From JASSUD01 sp031963045 (GTDB lineage: Bacteria > Pseudomonadota > Gammaproteobacteria > Burkholderiales > Burkholderiaceae), in the NCBI GenBank assembly GCA_031963045.1, contig JASSUK010000035.1, positions 1 to 64,000 on the forward strand: a stretch of 64,000 nucleotides of DNA, written 5' to 3'. A model generated the notes under the pieces. The model had not been told where the DNA came from. It did no database searches and was given only the letters and a program-made list of their open reading frames with translations. Positions 54,916 to 63,808 of this stretch are shown piece after piece (position 1 is the stretch's first letter; each line of letters begins with the position of its first letter). The translations under genes were made by a program, and so were the position numbers.

Positions 54916-55767
54916 ATGATTCATATACATCAATCTCCATTGCCATCTAATATATTAACATTGCTGAGAAGAGAGCAAGTAATTGAAAGTGAAATTAAGC
55001 AAGAGGAGGGTGAGTGTGTAAATAATGTAATGGATAAATATGGAGATATAATAACTGTTCCAGAATCTCCTTGCAGGCTTCCATGGCCATTAATGGGCAG
55101 GATTTTTGAATATGCAGTCATGCCACTTATATTGAGTTCATCTCAAAAATGTTTGCTAGCTCTCATGCTCCTTGATAGAAGGTCTTTGGCTGAAGTTAAT
55201 AGAATGTTAGTTATTAACCCTGTAATAAAATCAGAATGGATAGAAAATCAAATGCGGCGCTGCAATGACCGCATAAAAATATTTTCAAATAGAGGTAACC
55301 TAAGTCATGGGAATGTTCAGCGTGATGTTGAACTCAGACTGGTAAAGTTGCAGCATATATCTATTGATTTCAGTCGTATAAAATATAATATGATTTTTAA
55401 AGTGCTGCATGCTTTGTCAAAAAAAACAAATATAAAATCTTTTTCGGTTTTTGCAGATGGTTCATTTTGTAAACGGCCAGATAAATTAATAAATGCAATT
55501 GAATTAATTCTAAAAAATAATAAAGAATTAATTAATATTCAATATATATCATTGTGCAAAAATAATCTGAATGCAAACCATATTAAAAAATTAGCAGAGG
55601 CTTTGTCCGGTAGAGAAATTGACTTACTGGCCCTCGATGAAAATCCAATTGGGGAAGAAGGAAAGGCAATTTTAGTCAGATGCCTTCAAAATAGGACGGT
55701 ACGTACTTTACAAATCAACGCAACTAAATGGAGTGGCGCAGAGGTAGCCAATTTTGCGGCGATGTAA
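54916..55767 (+). CDS. LRR protein with possible F-box-like segment
   Basis: 283 residues, AT-rich. Residues about 52-100 (CRLPWPLMGRIFEYAVMPLI... LMLLDRRSLAEVNRML) have the LP....I... then L..L.....S pattern of an F-box, weakly. The C-terminal third has RI-type leucine-rich units: IQYISLCKNNLNANHIKKLAEALS, then IDLLALDENPIGEEGKAIL. No signal peptide. F-box plus LRR is a eukaryotic substrate-receptor layout; bacterial copies are known as effectors. The LRR call is good; the F-box reading is tentative. ATG 54916 has GGTAGT some 12 bases upstream. Divergent from the ART-like gene. Confidence 0.65.
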   Translation: MIHIHQSPLPSNILTLLRREQVIESEIKQEEGECVNNVMDKYGDIITVPESPCRLPWPLMGRIFEYAVMPLILSSSQKCLLALMLLDRRSLAEVNRMLVINPVIKSEWIENQMRRCNDRIKIFSNRGNLSHGNVQRDVELRLVKLQHISIDFSRIKYNMIFKVLHALSKKTNIKSFSVFADGSFCKRPDKLINAIELILKNNKELINIQYISLCKNNLNANHIKKLAEALSGREIDLLALDENPIGEEGKAILVRCLQNRTVRTLQINATKWSGAEVANFAAM

Positions 55768-56033
55768 AAAAGCATTGCGCAGCAGGCGCAATATAGATCG
55801 CACGCATTGCTCGATGAGTAGAGCAGCACTATCTGTGTAGATGTGACCGGGTAGCTATCCTTGCTTCACGCTAAATTAGGGGATTTTTTTGGATGGCTAG
55901 CACATATCTTAAGCTATGTCTTTAGGATAAGTCTTGTATATTTATAAGAATATTACAGCATATCTGAATGGTATGATGATATTTTTTTGTACAGCTTGGC
56001 ACGCAGGTGAATTCCGGCCTGATGTCCTATTTT

Positions 56034-56129
56034 GCTGTCTTTTTGGAACCTGCATAGGCATGTAAAAAGCGATGATTACGGAGTTGGTGGTATGCATGTT
56101 GGGGGTTCGTACCTCACCACCAACCTACT
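56034..56129. repeat. R1 right part
   Basis: Interior AACCTGCATAGGCATG and right arm CGTACCTCACCACC then AACCTACT. The left arm is missing or diverged. Confidence 0.7.
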
Positions 56130-56188
56130 GAAGCGCCTATGCAAAAGGGTTCTATCAAACTCCACCAACCACAAGAAAAGCAAAGAAC

Positions 56189-56324
56189 GGTAGGTTGGTT
56201 GTGACGAAGGAACCCCAACCTACAAGCCACTGCATTCTTGATAACCAGCTTACAAACGTTCAAAAGCAAAAATTAAAAGTCAGCGGTATGCATGTTGGGG
56301 TTCGTGCCTCACCACCAACCTACC
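56189..56324. repeat. R1 palindromic repeat, full copy
   Basis: GGTAGGTTGGTTGTGACGAA ... GTGCCTCACCACCAACCTAC. Preceded by the shared flank ACAAGAAAAGCAAAGAAC. Confidence 0.85.
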
Positions 56325-56371
56325 AAGATGCCCATGTAAAAGGGCTTTATCAAATTCCACCAACCATCGTT

Positions 56372-58003
56372 CTAAATGGTGTGCCGGGTTAAAAAACTGC
56401 CAATTTTTTGACTGAGCCAGCCTAAGCGTGTAGGAAATTGTGCTGCTACGTTGCGCTGTAGGCTGTTAGCAACTTGTTGGTATCCTTTTTCTGCTGCTAT
56501 TTTTATAAGAGCGCGACTTTTCTGGCTATGTAGTACATTGAAATGTTTGCTTTCAAGTAGTGTTTCTACGCTATCAGCTAGATGGTCAATTACATAGTCA
56601 TTATTTTTGGTAATGGCGTTTTGTAGCACCTGGATTTGTAATGGTTCTGGTAGCTGTTTTAAGTCCAAGCCTTTTTTGCAGAGGATGGCAATCGTATTCA
56701 AATGCCCATTCTTCGCTGCCCAATATAAGGCCGTGTGCCTATCGCTGTTTTCTTCATATATATCCACATCATTTTCTAATAAATACTCCACTATTTCTGT
56801 GCGGCCATGCATAGCCGCATAATGCAAGGGAGTATTTTTATTTATATCTTTTGCTTGTATATCTGCTCCCAGTAGGTGTAAATACCTTATTGTCGCCAGC
56901 TGACCATATTGGGAGGCATCATGCAGAGGTGTTTTTTCTTCTTTATCTTGTATATCTATATGGCTAGACGTTTTTATAGGCATATTGGTTTTTTCATCTA
57001 TCCATCCATGTAGAATAATATCTATTATATCTAATCTATTTTTCCGGGCGGCAATGTGTAAGCCACTTTCTCCTTTTTTATTTTGTGCATTTATATTTAG
57101 ACCTGCTTGAATGAAATGTTTTAAAAGAATAATTTTGTTATTTGATGCCGCCCAGAGGATAGGATGCAATTTCCCATCATAGATATGATCGTCGGTAAAC
57201 ATATTCGTTTCCAACATTTTCATGATTATATTTTTTCTTCTATCTATATGCGTTTGAGGAAAGTGATTCCGTATAGCGTGTATATAATCATTACATGCAG
57301 ATATCAGGCCACTTCGTATATTTTCTGGAGGGATATGAAGAATAGGTTCTATATTCGGTTGTTTTTCTTGAGTAAGCAAAGTGGGGAGGTTTTCAATAAT
57401 AAAAGCACTCCATTCTTTACATAAATATGGAATGCCATCTATATATTTGATTTCCGCATTTACATGCGTAGTGGCGGTGGCATGCAAGGTGTTAGTTAAT
57501 TTGAGTGGGTCACCTAATTTTAAGCTTGGAAAATCTTGCAATGCTAGATAGGCGCCTTTATTTCTGCCTATGATGGGCGCATTATGTCTAAATAAAATAA
57601 GTTTTCCGGCCTTTATATAATCTATATATTGTATTTTTTTAATGCTTTCGCTGGTTATATATTTTCTATACACAGCATCTTTTCTAATCGCTTTCTGTGC
57701 AGGTTTTGAAAAAAATAGTGGATGCCATTCCTTTATGGGTTTTTGCAGATTATCAGGATTTATTTTAAATAGATCGTATAGGATAGTCTGGACCAGACTA
57801 AAACTCGCCTTGTCTAGCAACAGTATATTGCTCCACACTTCCACTGAGCATAATTTTAAAATACGCAACTGAATTTCAGTAGATAAATCAGACCAGGTCG
57901 CGGTGGAGGTATTGTTAGCACAGTGGCCAGTGTATTTTTTTTGTTCAGATGCGCTTGGTCGAGGTGCAAGCAAAGTAAGGCCTGAAGCAGATACCGATAT
58001 CAC
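56372..58003 (-). CDS. F-box-like / ankyrin-repeat protein
   Basis: 543 residues from GTG 58003 with AGGGAG 6 bases upstream. Residues about 37-75 read WSDLSTEIQLRILKLCS then VWSNILLLDKASFSLV, close to the F-box pattern (L..EI...IL..L....L..L..V...F..L). A middle domain of about 180 residues is shared with the next gene. Ankyrin repeats run from about residue 275 to 450, including KTPLHDASQYGQLATIRYLH and NTPLHYAAMHGRTEIVEYLL. The C-terminal 90 residues are helical and also shared. In eukaryotes the F-box recruits Skp1 and the SCF ubiquitin ligase; bacterial F-box/ankyrin effectors exploit this. A host role is an inference. Confidence 0.75.
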   Translation of the reverse strand: MISVSASGLTLLAPRPSASEQKKYTGHCANNTSTATWSDLSTEIQLRILKLCSVEVWSNILLLDKASFSLVQTILYDLFKINPDNLQKPIKEWHPLFFSKPAQKAIRKDAVYRKYITSESIKKIQYIDYIKAGKLILFRHNAPIIGRNKGAYLALQDFPSLKLGDPLKLTNTLHATATTHVNAEIKYIDGIPYLCKEWSAFIIENLPTLLTQEKQPNIEPILHIPPENIRSGLISACNDYIHAIRNHFPQTHIDRRKNIIMKMLETNMFTDDHIYDGKLHPILWAASNNKIILLKHFIQAGLNINAQNKKGESGLHIAARKNRLDIIDIILHGWIDEKTNMPIKTSSHIDIQDKEEKTPLHDASQYGQLATIRYLHLLGADIQAKDINKNTPLHYAAMHGRTEIVEYLLENDVDIYEENSDRHTALYWAAKNGHLNTIAILCKKGLDLKQLPEPLQIQVLQNAITKNNDYVIDHLADSVETLLESKHFNVLHSQKSRALIKIAAEKGYQQVANSLQRNVAAQFPTRLGWLSQKIGSFLTRHTI

Positions 58004-58023
58004 TTATTACTCCCTAATAAATA

Positions 58024-59844
58024 TTATATGGTGCATCGTGTTAAAAAATGACCAAGACTTTTGCCTAGCCACCTAAAGCCAATGGGAAATTGTGATTTAA
58101 TATTACGTTGCAAGCTCTTGGTAACCTGCTGGTACCCTTTCTCTTTTGACATTTTTAAAAATGCACGATTTTTCTGGCTACGTATTATATTAAGATGCTT
58201 ATCTTCTAACATTTCTTCTACTCTATGATGCAGATAGGAAATGATATCTTTATTATCTTTCATCACTGCTTTGCGCAGTAATTGAATTTGAATTTGTGTA
58301 GGTAGTAACTCTACATTCATGCCTTTTTTAAAAAAAAGTATGATGATATTGAAATTTTCATTTCGAGCTGCCTCGTATAAGGCCGTATGTGTATAGTTAT
58401 TTTCTGCGTATATATCCACATTATTTTCTAGTAGATACTCGACTATGTCAGTGTGCCCTTGCATAGCTGCATGATGCAGAGCAGTATTGTTATCTATATC
58501 TTTCGCTTGTATATCTGCGCCATTTTCATGTAAATATCTGACTACTTCAATATGCCCCTGTAGAGCTGCATAATGCAGGGCAGTAGTTTTATAGATATCC
58601 TTTGCTTCTATATCACCCTTATTTTCTAGCATATAGCGAACTACTTCGATATGCCCATATATAGCAGCATAGTGTAATGCAGTATTTTTATTGATATCTT
58701 TTGCATGGATATCTGCGCCATTTTCATGTAAATATCTGACTACTTCGAGATGACCATGTTGAGATGCATGATGCAGAGGCGTATTATGTTTCGTATCTAA
58801 TGCATTGATATCAGACTGTATTTTTATCTCTATGCCTGTTTTTTCACTCACAAACCCCTGCACTAATACCTCTATAATAGGTAGTTTATTTTTCGCGGCG
58901 GCTATATGCAACCCCGTTGTGCCTTCTTTATTTTTGGCATGGATATTAAAGCCTTTTTCAATAAAAAGTTTCAAAAAATTCATTCTGTTTTTTGAAATAG
59001 CCCAAAGGATAGGATGCTGTTTTTCTTCATAGAGACTATCATCAACAAACATATTGCTTTCTAACATTTTTAATACAATATTTCTATTTTTTTGTATATG
59101 TGTTGGAGGGAAGTTGTGTCGCCTTGAGAATAAATAATTTTCACATGCCTCCGTGATATCAAAACATATATCTTCTGGCGGTATATCAATAATAGGCGCT
59201 ATAGTAGGTTTTTGTTCTTGCGTGTGAAGTATTGGAAGGTTTTTAATAATAAAATGAGTCCACTCTTTAGATACATACTTCAGTCCTGTCATATTATTTG
59301 AAAATATGCTTTCATCTGCCGCAGCGGTATCAGAAAATATATTGGGTAAGGTGGGTGCATCGCCTAATCCGATGCTAGGCAAATCTTTTAATGGTAGGCA
59401 TCCACTTTTATTTTTAAAAATAAACATTTTATTTCTAAATAAAATGAGCTTTCCTATTTTTACATAATCTAGATGTTTTATTTTGTCTAGACAAGGGCTG
59501 CTAATATATTTCTGATAGACCGAGTCTGTTTTTATGGCTTTTTTGGCTTCTTTTGAGAAGAGTAAAGGGTATAACTCTTTCGATGTTTTTTCCAGTTTGT
59601 TCGGAGCCATTTTAAATAGATCGTATACGATAGTATTGACCAGGCTAAAACTGGCCTTGTCTAATAACATCATATTAGTCCAGATTTTTATTGAGCATAG
59701 TCTTAAAATACTTAGCCTAATTTCAGCAGGTAAATTAGACCACGTTGCTATTGATCCATTTTCGATGTTTTGGTCAGCCGTTTCTTTATATTTATAGTTG
59801 CATGCTGATTGCGAAAGTGTAGGTAGACTTACTACAGATACCAC
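58024..59844 (-). CDS. F-box-like / ankyrin-repeat protein (paralogue)
   Basis: 606 residues from GTG 59844 with AGGGAG 6 bases upstream, the same start arrangement as its downstream paralogue, from which it is separated by 20 bp. Residues about 35-72 hold the better F-box-like segment: WSNLPAEIRLSILRLCS then KIWTNMMLLDKASFSLV. Ankyrin repeats at about 275-510, with about two more units than the paralogue. Units at 355-480 are close copies at DNA level (VVRYLHENGADI recurs), suggesting recent expansion. The C-terminus LGHFLTRCTI matches FLTRHTI of the paralogue. Probably co-transcribed. No signal peptide; likely effectors by analogy only. Confidence 0.75.
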   Translation of the reverse strand: MVSVVSLPTLSQSACNYKYKETADQNIENGSIATWSNLPAEIRLSILRLCSIKIWTNMMLLDKASFSLVNTIVYDLFKMAPNKLEKTSKELYPLLFSKEAKKAIKTDSVYQKYISSPCLDKIKHLDYVKIGKLILFRNKMFIFKNKSGCLPLKDLPSIGLGDAPTLPNIFSDTAAADESIFSNNMTGLKYVSKEWTHFIIKNLPILHTQEQKPTIAPIIDIPPEDICFDITEACENYLFSRRHNFPPTHIQKNRNIVLKMLESNMFVDDSLYEEKQHPILWAISKNRMNFLKLFIEKGFNIHAKNKEGTTGLHIAAAKNKLPIIEVLVQGFVSEKTGIEIKIQSDINALDTKHNTPLHHASQHGHLEVVRYLHENGADIHAKDINKNTALHYAAIYGHIEVVRYMLENKGDIEAKDIYKTTALHYAALQGHIEVVRYLHENGADIQAKDIDNNTALHHAAMQGHTDIVEYLLENNVDIYAENNYTHTALYEAARNENFNIIILFFKKGMNVELLPTQIQIQLLRKAVMKDNKDIISYLHHRVEEMLEDKHLNIIRSQKNRAFLKMSKEKGYQQVTKSLQRNIKSQFPIGFRWLGKSLGHFLTRCTI

Positions 59845-60010
59845 GTGCTACTCCCTTGCTGATGGAAAATTTTAAAAGTACGAATTGTATTAATGGCTAA
59901 AATTTCCATTTCAGGCAAAAGCGAAAAAATGTATATATTTGCGTAATATAAAAATTCGCTGGAGTAAGCGAATTCCTAATTTAAATAATCTTTATTTTGA
60001 ATAATAAAAT

Positions 60011-60058
60011 AAGGTAGTGGTATGCATGTTGGGGTTCGTGCCTCACCACCAACCTACC
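60011..60058. repeat. R1 right half
   Basis: GTAGTGGTATGCATGTTGGG and the arm TTCGTGCCTCACCACC then AACCTACC. Left arm absent. Confidence 0.7.
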
Positions 60059-60070
60059 GTTATTTGCGAA

Positions 60071-60117
60071 AAAAGGCTGGAGGTAGGTAACCTTAAGTTA
60101 CCTACCTCCAGCCTTTT
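60071..60117 (-). terminator. Intrinsic terminator of clpA, 21-bp stem
   Basis: AAAAGGCTGGAGGTAGGTAA with C at 60091 pairs perfectly with its complement at 60097-60117 over a 5-base loop, followed on the minus strand by TTTTTTCGC. Unusually long stem. About 50 bp after the clpA stop. Confidence 0.85.
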
Positions 60118-60166
60118 CTTCTATCTACTTGCCCATTCACCGCAAAGTAGAGGCACTGAGCACCGA

Positions 60167-62458
60167 TTACTCCACTTCAGCAATTTCTGTTTTTACTTGG
60201 GGGTGAGGATCTCCCTCTGTAAACTGTAATTGAATTTTTTCTTCTGCATCTATATCGACTTTGGCTTTTCCACCATGTGAGAGTTTTCCAAAGAGCAGCT
60301 CTTCAGCCAGCGCCTTGCAAATAAGATCTTGAATTAACCGCTCCATCGGGCGGGCGCCCATGAGTGGATCAAATCCTTTTTTCGCTAAATATTGACGCAC
60401 TGCATCGGTAAAGGTCACTTCCACTTTTTGCTCTTGCAGTTGCGCATCTAGCTTCATCAAGAACTTATCAACCACACGTAGCGTAATGTCTTTGCTAAGC
60501 GGATTAAAGCGCACGATGGCATCCAGGCGATTGCGAAATTCTGGCGTGAAAGTGCGTTGGATATCTGCAGAGGGGTCTCCTGTTTCAGCGTGTGCTGTAA
60601 AGCCGATTTTCGATTTTTGTAAAGCTTCTGCACCTGCATTGGTCGTCATGACTAAAATCACATGGCGAAAATCGGCTTGCCGCGCATTATTATCAGTGAG
60701 TGTGGCGTGATCCATCACTTGCAGCAGTATGTTATAGATATCAGGATGGGCTTTTTCAATCTCATCGAGTAGCAGCACGCAGTGTGGTTTCTTGCGAATT
60801 TCCTCCGTTAACATCCCCCCCCGCTCAAACCCAACATAACCGGGCGGCGCTCCGATAAGCCGGCTGATTGCATGGGCTTCTTTATACTCGGACATATCAA
60901 AGCGTACGAGATCAATACCCAGGGTAAAAGCCAGCTGGCGTGCCAACTCAGTTTTACCTACTCCTGTTGGGCCGGCGAACAAAAAGCTACCGATAGGTTT
61001 ATCTACCCGACCAATGCCTGCTCGGCTCATTTTGATAGCTGAAGCGAGCATATCGATAGCGAGATCTTGCCCAAAAATTACATTCTTTAAATCGCGCTCC
61101 AGCGTTTTGAGTTTGCTGCGGTCATCTTGCGACACACTGTGTGCAGGCATACGCACGATTTTTGCAATGGTTTTTTGAATATCAATCTTGCCTATGGTTT
61201 TTTTCTGCTTAGATTTCGGCAGAATTTGTTGCGCCGCACCCGCCTCATCAATCACATCAATCGCTTTATCGGGCAAGTGACGGTCTGTCATAAAGCGAGC
61301 AGAGAGTTCCACGGCGGCTTGTAGGGCATCTAGAGAGTATTTCACACCATGGTGTAGTTCAAACCGAGATTTCAAGCCTCGCAAAATCGCTACAGTCTGG
61401 GCAATGGTGGGCTCACTCACATCAATCTTTTGAAAGCGTCGTGCAAATGCGCCATCTTTTTCGATCGTGTTGCGGTATTCCGAAAAAGTGGTGGCGCCTA
61501 TGCAGCGGAGCTGACCAGAAGACAAGGCAGGTTTTAATAAATTCGAAGCATCTAGTGCCCCCCCTGATGCGGCACCCGCCCCCATAAGGGTGTGAATCTC
61601 GTCAATAAATAAAATAGCTTGGGGACGTTCTTTGAGCTCTTTTAATATAGTTTTCAGTCTTTGCTCAAAATCTCCTCGATATTTAGTGCCTGCAAGTAGG
61701 GCACCCAAATCCAAGGAATAGACGGTAGCGTCACGCAATACCTCCGGCACTTCTTTGCGCGTTATACGCCAAGCTAAACCTTCTGCGATGGCTGTTTTAC
61801 CTACCCCTGCTTCACCAACCAAGAGTGGATTATTTTTTCTGCGGCGGCACAGTACTTGTACCACGCGCTCTACCTCATTTTCGCGCCCAATCAGTGGGTC
61901 TACTTGCCCATCTTGAGCGAGCTGATTGAGATTTTGAGTAAAAGCAGACCAAGTGCTTTCTTTGGTAGAGATTTCTGCTTCTGCAGGAGTCTCGCCCAAT
62001 TTGGATTGCGCACCTTCTTCCATTTTAGGTGTGCCATGCAAAATAAAATTCAGCACGTTCAAGCGGGTAATGCCTTGTTGTTGCAGGTAGTACACCGCAT
62101 GAGAATCTTTTTCACCAAAAATGGCTGTCAGCACATTCACTCCAGTGACTTCTTTTTTACTTTGAGAAGAAGACTGAACGTGCATGATCGCGCGCTGAAT
62201 AACCCGTTGAAACCCAAGCGTAGGCTGTGTATCCACTTCATCAGACCCAGGCACAATGGGCGTGTTGTTTTGGATAAACTGGCGCAGCGTAGTTCGAAGG
62301 TTTTCAATATTTGCTGAGCAAGCAAGCAAAGCTTCAGAAGCACTAGGGTTATCTAGCAAGGCCATCAACAGATGCTCGACTGTGATGAATTCATGGCGAG
62401 CCTGACGTGCTTCCATAAATGCCATATGTAGGCTTACTTCGAGTTCTTGGGCAATCAT
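60167..62458 (-). CDS. clpA: ATP-dependent Clp protease ATP-binding subunit ClpA
   Basis: Unfoldase that feeds ClpP. 763 residues from ATG 62458, which has GGAGG just upstream inside the end of clpS; a start 6 codons earlier is not needed. N-domain (MIAQELEVSLHMAFMEAR ... HEFITVEHLL), first AAA module with GEAGVGKTAIAEG and LFIDEIHTLMGAG, second with FAGPTGVGKTELARQ and LLLDEIEKAHPDIYN, then the IGF-type ClpP-binding loop (KIGFTA). Overlaps clpS by 4 bp (ATGA), so translation is coupled. clpP is not in the window. Confidence 0.96.
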   Translation of the reverse strand: MIAQELEVSLHMAFMEARQARHEFITVEHLLMALLDNPSASEALLACSANIENLRTTLRQFIQNNTPIVPGSDEVDTQPTLGFQRVIQRAIMHVQSSSQSKKEVTGVNVLTAIFGEKDSHAVYYLQQQGITRLNVLNFILHGTPKMEEGAQSKLGETPAEAEISTKESTWSAFTQNLNQLAQDGQVDPLIGRENEVERVVQVLCRRRKNNPLLVGEAGVGKTAIAEGLAWRITRKEVPEVLRDATVYSLDLGALLAGTKYRGDFEQRLKTILKELKERPQAILFIDEIHTLMGAGAASGGALDASNLLKPALSSGQLRCIGATTFSEYRNTIEKDGAFARRFQKIDVSEPTIAQTVAILRGLKSRFELHHGVKYSLDALQAAVELSARFMTDRHLPDKAIDVIDEAGAAQQILPKSKQKKTIGKIDIQKTIAKIVRMPAHSVSQDDRSKLKTLERDLKNVIFGQDLAIDMLASAIKMSRAGIGRVDKPIGSFLFAGPTGVGKTELARQLAFTLGIDLVRFDMSEYKEAHAISRLIGAPPGYVGFERGGMLTEEIRKKPHCVLLLDEIEKAHPDIYNILLQVMDHATLTDNNARQADFRHVILVMTTNAGAEALQKSKIGFTAHAETGDPSADIQRTFTPEFRNRLDAIVRFNPLSKDITLRVVDKFLMKLDAQLQEQKVEVTFTDAVRQYLAKKGFDPLMGARPMERLIQDLICKALAEELLFGKLSHGGKAKVDIDAEEKIQLQFTEGDPHPQVKTEIAEVE

Positions 62459-62769
62459 ATTTCCTCCATCGTGCATTGCAAAGGATGTCCCGCTTGTCGT
62501 GCTCTAGAAGTAACTTGTTCAATCTTTGTGGCAGCAATGTCGCGCGTGTAGATACCACACACTCCCCGGCCCTCGACATGGACTTGCAACATGATTTCTG
62601 TTGCTGTCTTGAGGTCTTTATGGAAGTAGTGTTGAATCACCATCACGACAAAGTCCATTGGAGTGAAGTCGTCATCTAGAAGCACTACCCTATAGTGCGA
62701 AGGCGGTTTTAGCTTCTGGTCTTGCCGCTCGAGGAGGGCGGCGCTCTGTTTTTCAGTAAAAGTAGTCAT
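62455..62769 (-). CDS. clpS: ClpAP adaptor protein ClpS
   Basis: 104 residues. Binds N-degron substrates and delivers them to ClpA. Core YRVVLLDDDFTPMDFVVMVIQHYF holds the DDDxTPM loop that reads N-terminal residues; then HVEGRGVCGIYTRDIAATK. The N-terminal extension (QSAALLERQDQKLKPPS) is the usual flexible arm. First gene of the clpS-clpA pair with ATGA overlap. Confidence 0.96.
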   Translation of the reverse strand: MTTFTEKQSAALLERQDQKLKPPSHYRVVLLDDDFTPMDFVVMVIQHYFHKDLKTATEIMLQVHVEGRGVCGIYTRDIAATKIEQVTSRARQAGHPLQCTMEEI

Positions 62770-62896
62770 GTGCTCATTTTAAACAACTCGTGCTACTTCG
62801 CAATCGGTATTCCGTTAGATTTTGCAATGTGTTCGGGTTTCGTTACTTTTTTTAGTTTTGTATTTTTTTGAGTGTGGTGACTTTTTATTTATTTTT

Positions 62897-63538
62897 TTAT
62901 TCAAAAAACTTTTCTCTTTCAGAATAATATTCATAATTTTTTTTAAAAATTTCATGTATTTTTGATTCTATTTCTAATGCTTGATATAAATTTTCTAATT
63001 TTTTATTGTTGGCGTCGCCTATAATTTTTCTTTTTCTGAATTTTTTTTCTTTTAATTTGGATAATTTTTTTTCTAAAGCATGATGTGGTATTTCTTTAAT
63101 TAGATTTTTGATTGTATGGTCATGATCCTTTTTGTATATATATAAACTTAATAATATATTTATTTGCGAGAAATACGTACCTTTCTCCTTCGATTTGCAT
63201 GGATTTTTATTGTTTAATATTATTTCTTCTAGAGCGGTTATTTTTTTATTAATATCATCTAATTTTTTGGTGTGATATTGTATTATATTATCTTGGGTTG
63301 CTAGTTCTTTGTCGAGGTCTGATAATTCTGTTTGTAGTTTTTGTAGATAAAGTTTTTGATAATTGAGATTTAATTGATGTTCAGAGGGTTTTAAATTTAT
63401 ATGTTCGACATTTTTTAATGGCATGGGGTATGAAATAATCAATGGTACTTTTGAAGGGTTTTTTCTAAAAAATTGATTAAAGGAAAAATTTCTGCCTTGT
63501 GGAGGTCCTTTATATTCAGAATCATCGATGTCGTACAT
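62897..63538 (-). CDS. AT-rich coiled-coil hypothetical protein, paralogue of the gene at 22567
   Basis: 213 residues from ATG 63538, which has AAAGGA 4 bases upstream; the frame extends to ATG 63616 without as good a site. Lys/Glu/Asn-rich, mostly helix, probable coiled coil at residues about 60-120 (LQKLQTELSDLDKELATQ). Shares LNLNYQKL, KGTYFSQINILLSL and a Lys-rich C-terminal helix with the 22567-23064 product. No signal peptide. Function unknown. Confidence 0.65.
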   Translation of the reverse strand: MYDIDDSEYKGPPQGRNFSFNQFFRKNPSKVPLIISYPMPLKNVEHINLKPSEHQLNLNYQKLYLQKLQTELSDLDKELATQDNIIQYHTKKLDDINKKITALEEIILNNKNPCKSKEKGTYFSQINILLSLYIYKKDHDHTIKNLIKEIPHHALEKKLSKLKEKKFRKRKIIGDANNKKLENLYQALEIESKIHEIFKKNYEYYSEREKFFE

Positions 63539-63808
63539 ATTGTCCTTTGTACGGATATCCTTTTTTTCAGATGGTGTGTATTGATTTATGCTTATGAATC
63601 GAAGAATTCCTAGCATGCTATCATCCGCTTTGGTTTTTTAGAGAGATCTATGTCAAATATCAGTTATTACTTGTTGATTTTAATAGATTTTCTAAAATAG
63701 GTAGGTGCTGTTGAGAAAAAATGACTCGTCTTGCGAAGTGGATGTGATTTTATTGGCGTGTTTTAGTGGAGGGGAGGGTAGAGTAGAGCTTCATTAGCCT
63801 GGCTTATA

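Larger units (their letters stand above)
55768..56371. other. Intergenic with R1 repeats, otherwise empty
   Basis: 56034-56129 and 56189-56324 are R1 copies. 55768-56030 is A/T-rich with no coding potential that I can see. Confidence 0.5.
59845..60166. other. Intergenic upstream of the ankyrin pair
   Basis: Contains a small hairpin AATTCGCT/AGCGAATT (59953-59974), a right half of R1 (60011-60058) and the clpA terminator. Promoters for the ankyrin pair must lie around 59850-59950, but no clear -35/-10 pair was found. Confidence 0.4.

Noticed and set aside
56195..56392. Plus-strand frame of 65 residues (and a similar one at 33253-33450 on the minus strand)
   Set aside because: These are translations of R1 repeats; the similarity between them comes from the repeat itself, not from a protein family.
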